Shown here in pieces: positions 43,907 to 52,292 of a stretch of 64,000 nucleotides of DNA. Positions within the stretch are counted from its first letter, which is position 1; every line of letters begins with the position of its first letter. A model generated the notes under the pieces. That model ran no database searches. It was given only the letters and a program-made list of their open reading frames with translations, and was not told the DNA's origin. Source of the stretch: Seonamhaeicola algicola (GTDB lineage: Bacteria > Bacteroidota > Bacteroidia > Flavobacteriales > Flavobacteriaceae); contig NZ_VOSC01000033.1 in assembly GCF_007997385.1 (NCBI RefSeq), positions 248,775-312,774 of the forward strand. The letters are read 5' to 3'. The translations under genes and the position numbers were made by a program.

Positions 43907-44734
43907 CTATAAGTTATAAAACTCTATAGCATTTTGCCCCATAACCTTAGCTTGTTCGGTAGCACTTAAATTTGCTATAAAATTTGTAATTAATGCTTTT
44001 ACTTGTTTATAATTTCCGGCTACCAAACACACAGGCCAATCTGAACCAAACATAATTCTTTCTGCCCCAAAGGCTTCAAAAACCAGTTCTAAATATGGTT
44101 TAATTTGCGCTGGTGTCCATGTTTTAAAATCGGCTTCAGTAACAATACCAGATACTTTACAATACACGTTATCATGTTTGCCTATTTCTTTCATTAAAGT
44201 TGCCCAACCATTATAAAACCCTTCTTTTATATAGGGCTTTGCTATATGATCTATAACAAAGCGCATATTAGGGAAACACTTAACAAACTCTAAAGCTGCT
44301 CCTAATTGGTGCGGAAATATTAAAATATCGTACGTATAATTATGTTTTTCTAAAACTGAAATACCTCTTAAAAAGTTTGGACGTAATAGAAAATTATGAT
44401 CTGGCTCACCTTGGACAACATGCCTAAACCCCTTTAAAATATTAGTGTTAGCGTAGGTTTCTAAAGTGCTTTCAATAGCATCATTTCTTAAATCTACCCA
44501 ACCAACAACACCTTTAATAAATGCGTTTTCTTTGGCAAGTTGTATTAAAAAATTGGTTTCAGTTAATGTTTGATCTGCCTGAACAGCTACACACCCATCA
44601 ATACCATTTTCATTATAAACTTGCTCTAAATCTGATGGTAAAAAATCGCGACGAATCACTTTCATAGATTCATCAATCCATTCGTGCTTTTTAGGTTCGT
44701 AATGCCAGAAATGTTGGTGCGAATCTATTACCAT
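43907..44734 (-). CDS. L-fuconolactonase-type amidohydrolase (COG3618)
   Basis: Hydrolyses a sugar-acid lactone, the product of the SDR enzyme, to the free aldonate. The 275-residue TIM-barrel protein begins MVIDSHQHFWHYEPKKHEWI with the HxH metal motif at residues 6-8. Other family features are CVAVQADQTLTETNFLIQLA, FRHVVQGEPD, FVIDHIAKP, CKVSGIVTEAD and the late Asp in MFGSDWPVC. Known members open L-fucono-, L-galactono- and related lactones. It lies three bases from both neighbours, so it is translationally close to the SDR and the tagaturonate reductase. Confidence 0.85.
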   Translation of the reverse strand: MVIDSHQHFWHYEPKKHEWIDESMKVIRRDFLPSDLEQVYNENGIDGCVAVQADQTLTETNFLIQLAKENAFIKGVVGWVDLRNDAIESTLETYANTNILKGFRHVVQGEPDHNFLLRPNFLRGISVLEKHNYTYDILIFPHQLGAALEFVKCFPNMRFVIDHIAKPYIKEGFYNGWATLMKEIGKHDNVYCKVSGIVTEADFKTWTPAQIKPYLELVFEAFGAERIMFGSDWPVCLVAGNYKQVKALITNFIANLSATEQAKVMGQNAIEFYNL

Positions 44735-44737
44735 TAC

Positions 44738-46174
44738 TTACTTTACAAAATTTTCTAAAGTTGCTTTCATGCCTTTATTCACAATATCTTCAAGGTTTTT
44801 AGTAACCGTTTCTAAAAGCCCGTTGTACTGTGTTAAATCTTCACCCCAAAAATCAGTATTTTGTAGTGTAGCTTTTGCTACGTTAGCAACGTTACCTGTT
44901 GCCCATTGTGTTTTAAAGAAATCTAAAGCAGATTGATCATCTTTTAACGGAATACTCTCTCCGTTTCTATCACCTTTATAAAACGCTATTAATGATGCTA
45001 AAGAGAATAGTAAACGTTGTGGCAGCGCTCCTTTTCTTTTAATATATTCTAACACCGATGGTAATACTCTTGTTTTATATTTTGAAGTAGAATTTAATGA
45101 AATACTAATTAAAGCATGCTCTAAATATGGGTTTCTAAATCTATCAATAACATCATTAGCAAACTGATTTAGTTCTGCTTCAGGCAAATCTAAAGTTGGG
45201 CAAATTTCTTCAAAAATGGCATCTTTTAAAAAACCACCAACAACGTCATCTTCTAATGATTCACGCACTTTATCAATACCATATAAATAGCCAACTGGCA
45301 CCAAACTGGTGTGTGCACCATTAAGAATACGTACTTTTCGTGTTCTGTATGGTTCCATATTATCTGTAAATACAATATTTAAACCACAAGCTTCAGCTGG
45401 AATTTCTTCTTTTACAGCTTCGGGTCCTTCAATTACCCATAAATGGAACTGTTCACCTTCAACTACTAAATTATCTTTGTAACCTAATTCTTCGGTTATT
45501 TTATCCATTTTATCACGCGGATACCCTGGCACAATTCTATCTACCAATGTATTGCAGAAAATGTTATCATCATTAATCCACTCTGTAAATTCGGCTCCTA
45601 AATTCCAATCATTTGCATATTGAAGTATGATGCGCTTTAGGTTATCTCCGTTTCTATCAATTAATTCACAAGGAATAATAATTAGTCCTTTATCTGAAGC
45701 TCCACCAAATGTTTGAAAACGCTTGTATAAAAGCGCTGTTAATTTACCAGGAAAACTTGATTGTGGCGCATCATCTAATTTATCGTTTTCATTGTAAGCA
45801 ATACCCGCTTCTGTAGTATTTGAAATTACAAAACGAAGTTCTGGGTTTTCAGCAATTGCCAAATAATCGGCAGGATTTTCATACGGATTAACACCTCTCT
45901 GAATACAATCTACAATTTGATGTTCGCTTATAGCTTCACCGTTTTTAATACCGTTAAGGTAAAGTGTGTACAAACCATCTTGGTCGTTTAGCATTTTAAT
46001 TAAACCTTGATTAATTGGCTGAACGGCTACAACACCGGCATCAAAACCAGCTTGTTTATTCATTTCGTGTATCATCCAATTGGCAAAGGCTCTTAAAAAA
46101 TTACCTTCTCCAAATTGAACTATTCTTTCTGTATATGTATTTACAGATGCTGTATTTCTATTTAATAAATTCAT
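44738..46174 (-). CDS. uxaB: Tagaturonate reductase (altronate oxidoreductase)
   Basis: NADH-dependent reduction of D-tagaturonate to D-altronate. The 478-residue member of the mannitol dehydrogenase family starts with TERIVQFGEGNFLRAFANWM. The family signature region VDRIVPGYPRD lies near residue 210, and KVRILNGAHTSLVPVGYLYG near residue 280 contains the catalytic Lys-Asn-His type motif of UxaB. In hexuronate use the keto acid comes from UxaC, but no uxaC is seen in the window. The neighbouring Zn dehydrogenase can supply tagaturonate from L-galactonate instead. Confidence 0.93.
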   Translation of the reverse strand: MNLLNRNTASVNTYTERIVQFGEGNFLRAFANWMIHEMNKQAGFDAGVVAVQPINQGLIKMLNDQDGLYTLYLNGIKNGEAISEHQIVDCIQRGVNPYENPADYLAIAENPELRFVISNTTEAGIAYNENDKLDDAPQSSFPGKLTALLYKRFQTFGGASDKGLIIIPCELIDRNGDNLKRIILQYANDWNLGAEFTEWINDDNIFCNTLVDRIVPGYPRDKMDKITEELGYKDNLVVEGEQFHLWVIEGPEAVKEEIPAEACGLNIVFTDNMEPYRTRKVRILNGAHTSLVPVGYLYGIDKVRESLEDDVVGGFLKDAIFEEICPTLDLPEAELNQFANDVIDRFRNPYLEHALISISLNSTSKYKTRVLPSVLEYIKRKGALPQRLLFSLASLIAFYKGDRNGESIPLKDDQSALDFFKTQWATGNVANVAKATLQNTDFWGEDLTQYNGLLETVTKNLEDIVNKGMKATLENFVK

Positions 46175-46190
46175 TCTATGTCTTTACTTT

Positions 46191-47843
46191 TTATAATGAA
46201 ACGCCTCTTTTCCAAGGAATAAAATCGTTATTACCATGTAGTACCGCTTTTGATGGTACTTCGCCGCTAGCTACCTTAATAATGTGGTCTAATATTTTCT
46301 CGCCCATAGATTCTATGGTATCTTCTCCGGTAATTACTGTACCTGCGTTAATATCAATAATATCATTCATACGTTCGTATAAATTGGTATTACTAGACAT
46401 TTTTAAAACGGGTGCAACGGGGTTACCTGTTGGCGTACCTAAACCTGTGGTAAACACTACCACATTGCAACCAGAGCCTACTAAACCTGTGGTGGACTCT
46501 ACGTCATTACCTGGTGTGCACAATAAATTTAAACCTGGTTTTGTTACTTGTTCTGCATAATCTAGCACCTCAACTACTGGCGATGTGCCGCCCTTTTTTG
46601 CAGCCCCAGCAGATTTCATAGCATCTGTAATTAAGCCGTCTTTTATGTTTCCTGGTGATGGATTGTTTTCAAAACCAGAACCCACAGCCACAGCAGCAGC
46701 CGAATAAGCACGCATTAAACCAGAGAATTTTTTAGCATCTTCTTCGGTTTTACATCTATTGATTAACTCTTGTTCTACACCATTCAATTCAGGAAACTCT
46801 GCTAATACTGGTGACCCACCTAAACCGACTAATAAATCTGAGGCATAACCAAGTGCTGGGTTTGCTGAAATGCCTGAAAAACCATCAGATCCGCCACACT
46901 CTAAACCTAAAACTAGCTTACTTAACGGTGCTGGTTTTCGTTCTAATTTATTGGCTTCAACTAAACCTAAAAACGTATGCTTTACGGCTTCTTCAATTAA
47001 AGCACGCTCACTTGAGCTTTGTTGTTGCTCTAAATAATGAACCGGTTTTGTATTGTTTGGTGCAATAGCTTTAATAGCATTTTGTAACATGCTAATTTGT
47101 GCGTTTTGGCAGCCTAAACTAAAAATAGTTGCGCCAGCTACATTTGGGTTTGCTATATATCCTGCTAATAATTGGCATAACACCTCAGAATCTTGACGAA
47201 TACCACCGCAACCACCATCGTGTTTTAAAAATTTTATGCCATCTACATTTGGAAACAATCTGTTTTTAGTCATTTCCTCTTTTGTAGTAATAATCGGTGT
47301 ATTTAAAATGGCATCGTTTGATGCGCCTGCTTTGTATTGCTCTATTAGTGCATCTGTATTTACAGCAAAATCTTTTTTAGTTTGATAGCCTAATTTTTCA
47401 GAAAGTGCGCCTTCTAAAACATCAACATTTCTGTTTTCACAAAACGTTAAAGGAATTACTAACCAATAATTTGCAGTACCTACTTTACCATCTTCTCTAT
47501 GATATCCGTTAAAGGTTCTGCCTTCAAATTTTGACACATCAGGTGCAGACCAACTGTAAGCCTCTTTGGTATCTTGAAATGCTGCCGAAGCATGTTTAAC
47601 ATTATCAATAGTAATAGCACAACCCTCTTGAATTGGCTTTGTTGCTTTACCAATTAAAACACCGTACATGTAAATTTGGTCGCCTACTTCAAAATTATTT
47701 AAAGCGTATTTGTGTTTTTGTTTAATATCTTCTTTTAAAACAACTTCTTTACCTGCTACTTGAGTTTTTAACCCTTTTTCTAAAGGTGTAATAGCAACAA
47801 TAATGTTGTCTTTTGGGTCTATTTGAACGTAACTTGCTGACAT
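46191..47843 (-). CDS. uxaA: Altronate dehydratase
   Basis: Dehydrates D-altronate to 2-keto-3-deoxy-D-gluconate (KDG). The 550-residue protein is the full-length form. The N-terminal SAF domain (KYALNNFEVGDQIYMYGVLI, GKATKPIQEG, about residues 40-85) is joined to the catalytic UxaA domain with GYHREDGKVGTANYW near residue 115, HDGGCGGIRQDSEVLCQLL, GLECGGSDGFSG and LLCTPGNDVESTTG. The Cys residues in these motifs are the expected metal ligands. It sits 16 bases before uxaB. A related dehydratase acting on another aldonate is possible, but the uxaB neighbour favours altronate. Confidence 0.93.
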   Translation of the reverse strand: MSASYVQIDPKDNIIVAITPLEKGLKTQVAGKEVVLKEDIKQKHKYALNNFEVGDQIYMYGVLIGKATKPIQEGCAITIDNVKHASAAFQDTKEAYSWSAPDVSKFEGRTFNGYHREDGKVGTANYWLVIPLTFCENRNVDVLEGALSEKLGYQTKKDFAVNTDALIEQYKAGASNDAILNTPIITTKEEMTKNRLFPNVDGIKFLKHDGGCGGIRQDSEVLCQLLAGYIANPNVAGATIFSLGCQNAQISMLQNAIKAIAPNNTKPVHYLEQQQSSSERALIEEAVKHTFLGLVEANKLERKPAPLSKLVLGLECGGSDGFSGISANPALGYASDLLVGLGGSPVLAEFPELNGVEQELINRCKTEEDAKKFSGLMRAYSAAAVAVGSGFENNPSPGNIKDGLITDAMKSAGAAKKGGTSPVVEVLDYAEQVTKPGLNLLCTPGNDVESTTGLVGSGCNVVVFTTGLGTPTGNPVAPVLKMSSNTNLYERMNDIIDINAGTVITGEDTIESMGEKILDHIIKVASGEVPSKAVLHGNNDFIPWKRGVSL

Positions 47844-47861
47844 TTTTTCTTTTTCGCTTTC

Positions 47862-48872
47862 TTAATTAAAATTTACTGTGGCTTTCATAACGCCTGTTTC
47901 TGGCTTTAACCAACTATCAAAATTTTCAATCATTTCAGTAAATGGCACATTGTGTGTAATAAATGATTCTGTTGGGAACTGATTTAACACGCTAATTACA
48001 TGCTCAAAATCTTCGGTAGTTGCGTTTCTACTGCACATTAATGTCATTTCTTTTGCATGTACTTTTGGGTGTGTATATGTTAATTCACCTTTTGATAAAC
48101 CAACTAATACAAAACGACCACCATGCGACATATAATCAGGGCAAGCCTCTAAGGCATATTTGTTACCTGATGCATCAAAAACCGCCGTACATAAATCGCC
48201 GTTTGTTATATCTTCAACCTCTTTTACTGCATTTTCGCCCGCTTTAACAATATAATCTACGCCTATTTTTTCTTTAGCGTATTGTAAACGCTGCTCATTC
48301 ATATCAATTGCAATTACTTTAGCTCCTGCTATTTGGGCAAGTTTCATAATACCAATACCTATTGGTCCGCAACCAACAACTGCTACAGTTTCGCCTGGTT
48401 TAATATTTGCTCTTCTTATAGAATGTGCACCAATAGCTAAAGGCTCAACAATAGCCATTTCATCATCACTTAAATTGTTTGCTGGTAATAAAATATTTGC
48501 AGGCACTGTTATTTGTTCTTGCATGCCGCCATCACCATGCACACCCAAAACTGTAATGTTTGTACAACAGTTGGTTTTTCCGTTGCGGCAAGCAATACAT
48601 TTTCCACAGCTAACGTAAGGCATAACCACTACTTTGTCGCCTGCTTTAATACCGCGTTCGTTTTCACCAATTTCAAGTACTTCAGAAGCTAACTCATGCC
48701 CTAGAATTCTTGGGTATGTAAAAAATGCCTGATTTCCTGCATAAGCATGCAAATCTGTACCACAAATACCAACTTTTTTAATTTTCAATAACGCTTCACC
48801 TTCTTTTCTTACCGGTGCTTCTTTTTCTTTTAAAAGAAACTCACCTGGCTTTTCGCAAACAATGTATTTCAT
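47862..48872 (-). CDS. Zinc alcohol dehydrogenase, L-galactonate 5-dehydrogenase (LgoD/YjjN)-like
   Basis: Proposed to oxidise L-galactonate at C5 to D-tagaturonate. The 336-residue medium-chain dehydrogenase has the catalytic zinc site VGICGTDLHAYAGNQAFF and GHE (residues 35-62). It also has the structural zinc cluster CGKCIACRNGKTNCC near 90-104, the Rossmann motif VVGCGPIGIG near 168 and GLSKGELTY with SRNATTEDF in the C-terminal part. These stretches resemble E. coli YjjN (LgoD) as I remember it. It is the first gene of the operon, directly behind the LacI operator region. Other sugar-acid or polyol dehydrogenase roles are possible. Confidence 0.8.
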   Translation of the reverse strand: MKYIVCEKPGEFLLKEKEAPVRKEGEALLKIKKVGICGTDLHAYAGNQAFFTYPRILGHELASEVLEIGENERGIKAGDKVVVMPYVSCGKCIACRNGKTNCCTNITVLGVHGDGGMQEQITVPANILLPANNLSDDEMAIVEPLAIGAHSIRRANIKPGETVAVVGCGPIGIGIMKLAQIAGAKVIAIDMNEQRLQYAKEKIGVDYIVKAGENAVKEVEDITNGDLCTAVFDASGNKYALEACPDYMSHGGRFVLVGLSKGELTYTHPKVHAKEMTLMCSRNATTEDFEHVISVLNQFPTESFITHNVPFTEMIENFDSWLKPETGVMKATVNFN

Positions 48873-48934
48873 TAGTTTATGTTTATAATATTAGCCCGAA
48901 TGGAGCACGCTCTTTCGGTTCAAATTCTTATTAA

Positions 48935-48950
48935 GTTCAAACGATTGAAC
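48935..48950. promoter_or_regulatory. Second, imperfect LacI-type operator near the Zn dehydrogenase gene
   Basis: GTTCAAACGATTGAAC differs by one base from the core of the perfect operator at 49045-49074. It lies 63 bases before the Zn dehydrogenase ATG (minus strand). The two sites are centred about 117 bases apart, a spacing that would allow looping or independent control of the operon and of the lacI gene. Confidence 0.6.
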
Positions 48951-49044
48951 AAAGTAACCTCAAAAAAGAACAAAAACACAAAAAACCTACAACACACAAG
49001 GCTTAAGGTTACATGCGTAGTTTTGTTTATATTAAAAAAACTAC

Positions 49045-49074
49045 TATTTTTGTTCAAACGTTTGAACAAAAATA
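49045..49074. promoter_or_regulatory. 30-bp perfect palindrome, LacI-family operator
   Basis: The left half TATTTTTGTTCAAAC (49045-49059) is the exact reverse complement of the right half (49060-49074), with the central CG typical of LacI-family sites. It lies just before the LacI gene that starts at about 49090. Confidence 0.8.
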
Positions 49075-49089
49075 TAAAAATATTTTACA

Positions 49090-50115
49090 ATCAAGAAAAA
49101 AACAACCATAAAAGATATTGCTGAAGCTTTAGGTTTAACACCATCGGGAGTTTCAAAAGCGCTTAATAATCATCCAAGAATTAGTGATAAAACTAAAGAC
49201 GATGTGCGCAAAATGGCAAAGAAACTAAACTACCAACCTAACCGTTTAGCTACAGCTTTACGTAAAGGCAAAAGTAACTTGGTTGGGGTTATTATTCCTA
49301 GAAATAATAGTAATTTCTTTTCTTCGGTAGTTGAAAATATTGAAGGTGTTTTAAATGAAAAAGGCTATAATGTTATCATTTCACAATCTAACGAATCACA
49401 CAAAAAAGAATGTGATTGTATTGATGCACTTTTAAGCGCTCAAGTTGATGGTATTATTGCTTCTATGGCTAACGAAACTACTAATTTAAAATACTACGAA
49501 AAAATTAAAGAAAAAGGCACACCTCTGGTGCTTTTTGATAGAGGTGAAAATGATTTAAACGTTGATTATATTTGTATTGACGATTATAATAGTAGCCACA
49601 AAGTAGTTGAACATTTGGTTAACCAAGGCTGCAAACGTATAGCGCATATTGCTGGTTCAAAACATATTAGAATTTACAAAGAACGTGAAATTGGTTATAG
49701 AGATGCGTTAAAAAAGCATAATTTACCAATTGAAGACGAACTTATAGTTGAAAGCAGTTTGAGGCTGGAAGATGGCAGACGTATTATGCAACAGCTTTTA
49801 GAGTTAAAAGACAGACCTGATGCCGTGTATGCTTCAGGAGATTATGCCGCTTTGGGCGCATTGCAAGTAATGCAAGAAAACAATATAAACGTACCTGAAG
49901 ATATTGCTTTAATTGGTTTTAGTAATGAACCTTTTACATCGTTTGTGTCGCCGGCTATTTCAACGGTAAATCAGCATAGTGAAGCCATGGGAAAATTGGC
50001 TGCCGAAACATTTTTAAAACGTATTGATGCTCCAAATAAAAAGGTAACTTTAAATAAAATTACCTTAAATACTGAATTGATTATTAGAATGTCTTCAAAT
50101 AAAACTAATTGTTAA
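49090..50115 (+). CDS. LacI-family regulator with an apparent non-standard (ATC) start
   Basis: Likely repressor of the divergent sugar operon. The HTH is complete: KKKTTIKDIAEALGLTPSGV, SKALNNHPRISDKTKDDVRK, followed by the hinge YQPNRLATALRKGKSNLVGV and a periplasmic-binding-like domain. The frame closes at a stop at 49075-49077, and between it and the HTH there is no ATG, GTG or TTG; the first is GTG at 49204, which would remove most of the HTH. ATC at 49090 stands exactly where ATG is expected and gives 341 residues, against 340 for the LacI paralogue at 52293. It overlaps the convergent DUF4861 gene by 11 bases. Confidence 0.8.
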   Translation: MKKKTTIKDIAEALGLTPSGVSKALNNHPRISDKTKDDVRKMAKKLNYQPNRLATALRKGKSNLVGVIIPRNNSNFFSSVVENIEGVLNEKGYNVIISQSNESHKKECDCIDALLSAQVDGIIASMANETTNLKYYEKIKEKGTPLVLFDRGENDLNVDYICIDDYNSSHKVVEHLVNQGCKRIAHIAGSKHIRIYKEREIGYRDALKKHNLPIEDELIVESSLRLEDGRRIMQQLLELKDRPDAVYASGDYAALGALQVMQENNINVPEDIALIGFSNEPFTSFVSPAISTVNQHSEAMGKLAAETFLKRIDAPNKKVTLNKITLNTELIIRMSSNKTNC

Positions 50116-51274
50116 TTAGCTTTACTTTTAATGGGTTTTCTACTTTTATAGCAAACGCACTTAAATACTGCTCCCAAGCTTGTTGGTTTTTAAACTGATT
50201 GCTTTTACTCCATGTAAAACCTGCATAATAAACCACACTATTATTAACTGCTTTTAAGTGTATAAAAGCATTGCTTAAATCTTTTTTATCTGTTTCGTAT
50301 TTTTCATTACCAGCATAATAAATTGACGGTGCTACTAGGGCTGTTCCTAACTCTGCATTGGCATGAGGTTGCCAGTAGTTAAGCCAAGTTTCTCCGTTTT
50401 TTGATGTAACAACACCATCATTTTCATGTAATGTTAAACCTGCCGAAATTGTATCAATACCTTGAATATTTACTTCAAACTTTGATAAATTGTTACCATA
50501 ATCTAAACTTATAATTCTAGATTCTTTAATTGGTGTACCTTCTGGCCCCCACAAATCATATTCAACATAAAAACTTGTTCTTATAGGCCCTGTGGTGATG
50601 GTTTTATGTTTTATGAAATTTTTTGAAATATAATATATACTATCTTTTTTATAGGCTAAACCACCAACACCTCTACTTTTACCAACATGAAAATTATCTA
50701 AACCTTCACCAGTATCTTCATGATAGCTACCTGTTTTTTCAGTATATTTTTTATACCATTTATTTATAATTGGGTATTCTACTTTTTTTAACCATGCATC
50801 AACTCCGCTAGATAAAGTGGGTTCTGGCAGATTATTTTCAAATCGGTATTGAGCATTTGGGCCAAAAATTCTGAAAGCCACTTTATTGTTTTCCCAGGCA
50901 TAATCATCAGTTCTTTCAGGAACAAATCTTGAATAGCATATAACAGCAGCACTATCATTTTTAGTTGCTTTAACTATTTTATATGTATTTGTTTGTTTTG
51001 CCTTTATTTTGGGTTGAAAAAGCAACAAATCGTTCACACCATCTGCATCTGTATCAACTAATTGTGATGTTACAACATTGTTGTTTTCAATATTTTTTAT
51101 TGCTAAGCCTTCTAAATTCTGAAGGTTTAAAACAGATTTTGAAAGCTCTATGGTTTCAAAACTTCGGTCTATATCAAGGGTGTTTTCAACTTGAAATGTT
51201 GTATTATTATCTTTTTCACAAGAAAAAAACATACTTAAAATAGATGCAACGGTTAATACCTTTAAAGCTTTCAT
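50105..51274 (-). CDS. DUF4861 lipoprotein of a polysaccharide-use locus
   Basis: An exported protein of 389 residues, anchored as a lipoprotein (SILSMFFSC lipobox near residue 19). The rest is a beta-sandwich-like fold with family features FVPERTDDYAWENNKVAFRI, FGPNAQYR, EDTGEGLDNFHVGKSRGVGG and LHENDGVV. DUF4861 proteins are commonly found beside uronate and pectin-type degradation genes; the catalytic role is not known to me, though the conserved Glu/Asp/His stretch ERTDDYAWEN and YHEDTGEGLDNFH could form a site. It is the second gene of the kduI operon, 18 bases after kduI. Confidence 0.8.
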   Translation of the reverse strand: MKALKVLTVASILSMFFSCEKDNNTTFQVENTLDIDRSFETIELSKSVLNLQNLEGLAIKNIENNNVVTSQLVDTDADGVNDLLLFQPKIKAKQTNTYKIVKATKNDSAAVICYSRFVPERTDDYAWENNKVAFRIFGPNAQYRFENNLPEPTLSSGVDAWLKKVEYPIINKWYKKYTEKTGSYHEDTGEGLDNFHVGKSRGVGGLAYKKDSIYYISKNFIKHKTITTGPIRTSFYVEYDLWGPEGTPIKESRIISLDYGNNLSKFEVNIQGIDTISAGLTLHENDGVVTSKNGETWLNYWQPHANAELGTALVAPSIYYAGNEKYETDKKDLSNAFIHLKAVNNSVVYYAGFTWSKSNQFKNQQAWEQYLSAFAIKVENPLKVKLINN

Positions 51275-51292
51275 ATCTGTTTATTTTAGTTG

Positions 51293-52132
51293 TTATCTTA
51301 GTTCTGAAATATTGGCCATATCCATATCTGAATAATCTAAATTTTCGCCTGCCATTCCCCAAATAAATGTATAATTACTGGTTCCTGCCCCAGAGTGTAT
51401 AGACCATGGTGGCGATATTACTGCTTGTTCATTTTGCATCCAAATATGTCTAGTTTCATTAGGCTGCCCCATGAAATGACAAACCGATTGCCCTTCAGGA
51501 ACTTCAATGTAAAAATACACCTCCATACGGCGGTCATGCACGTGTGCAGGCATTGTATTCCAAACGTTACCTGTTTTTAAAGATGTCATTCCCATTTGTA
51601 ATTGGCATACATCAACAACGCTATTTACAATGTATTTTCTTAGCGTTCTGGCATTTGCTGTTTCATTGGCGCCTAGTTCAACTACCTCAACATCTTCAAT
51701 TCCTATTTTTTTATTTGGAAATGCTTTATGCGCAGGTGTTGAGTTTAAATAAAACTTAGCCGGGGTATTAGCATGGGCACTAGAAAATACCACTATTTTA
51801 TTGCCTTGCCCCAAGTAAAGTGCTTCTTTGTTTTCTAGTTCATAAACAGTGCCGTCTACATTTACGGCTCCTTTTCCGCCAATGTTTATAATACCTAATT
51901 CTCTTCGTTCTAAAAAAAACTCAGATTTTAATTCATCTACAGTTTCAAGTGTTACTTCGTTTTTAGGCACAACGCCAGCAACCATAAACCTATCATAATG
52001 CGAATACACCCATTTTATGGTATTAACCGTCATAACGTCTTCTACCAAAAACTCATCTCTGAGTGCTTTTGTATCCATTTGTTTTACTTCTCTTGGAGAA
52101 GTCGCATATCTTACCTGGCTATTGTTTATCAT
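51293..52132 (-). CDS. kduI: 5-keto-4-deoxyuronate isomerase
   Basis: Isomerises 5-keto-4-deoxyuronate, the rearranged product of unsaturated uronates released by polysaccharide lyases, to 2,5-diketo-3-deoxygluconate. The 279-residue cupin has zinc ligands in PAHVHDRRMEVYFY (H-x-H-x4-E, near residues 197-204) and a later His in SIHSGAGTSNYTFIWGMAGE. YATSPREVKQMDT and DRFMVAGVVP are typical near the N-terminus. KduD, the next step, is not in the window. It starts behind a 34-bp palindrome shared with a divergent LacI gene. Confidence 0.94.
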   Translation of the reverse strand: MINNSQVRYATSPREVKQMDTKALRDEFLVEDVMTVNTIKWVYSHYDRFMVAGVVPKNEVTLETVDELKSEFFLERRELGIINIGGKGAVNVDGTVYELENKEALYLGQGNKIVVFSSAHANTPAKFYLNSTPAHKAFPNKKIGIEDVEVVELGANETANARTLRKYIVNSVVDVCQLQMGMTSLKTGNVWNTMPAHVHDRRMEVYFYIEVPEGQSVCHFMGQPNETRHIWMQNEQAVISPPWSIHSGAGTSNYTFIWGMAGENLDYSDMDMANISELR

Positions 52133-52171
52133 TTTAGTTTTGTTTGATTATGATTGTAAAATTAGTAATTT

Positions 52172-52205
52172 ATTTTAAAAATACAATCGATTGTATTTTT
52201 AAAAT
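52172..52205. promoter_or_regulatory. 34-bp perfect palindrome, operator of the second LacI regulator
   Basis: The left half ATTTTAAAAATACAATC (52172-52188) is the exact reverse complement of the right half (52189-52205), with core TACAATCGATTGTA and central CG. It lies between kduI (minus) and lacI (plus), 40 bases from the kduI start. The core differs fully from the first operator, so the two LacI proteins should not cross-bind. Confidence 0.8.
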
Positions 52206-52292
52206 TCACTATATTAAACATCTATTTACATATATTAGCCACTTTATTAAAAAAGGCTCTTTTTATTTAACCTAACACTTAGGCTTTTAAGT

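Noticed and set aside
46015-46560. A 181-codon plus-strand open frame across the uxaA-uxaB junction
   Set aside because: It lies opposite two well-supported enzymes and shows no recognisable domain.
41344-48872. Phosphorylative L-fucose pathway
   Set aside because: No fucose isomerase, fuculokinase or fuculose-phosphate aldolase is present.
48879-49124. An 81-codon plus-strand open frame upstream of the first LacI gene
   Set aside because: It runs through both LacI operators and past the regulator's start in another frame; its Lys/Asn/Phe-rich sequence looks like translated AT-rich control DNA.
49046-49124. A frameshift at the A7 run joining a TTG-started leader to the LacI HTH
   Set aside because: It needs a slip and gives an atypical N-terminus, while a single-base ATC start gives the normal length with no slip.
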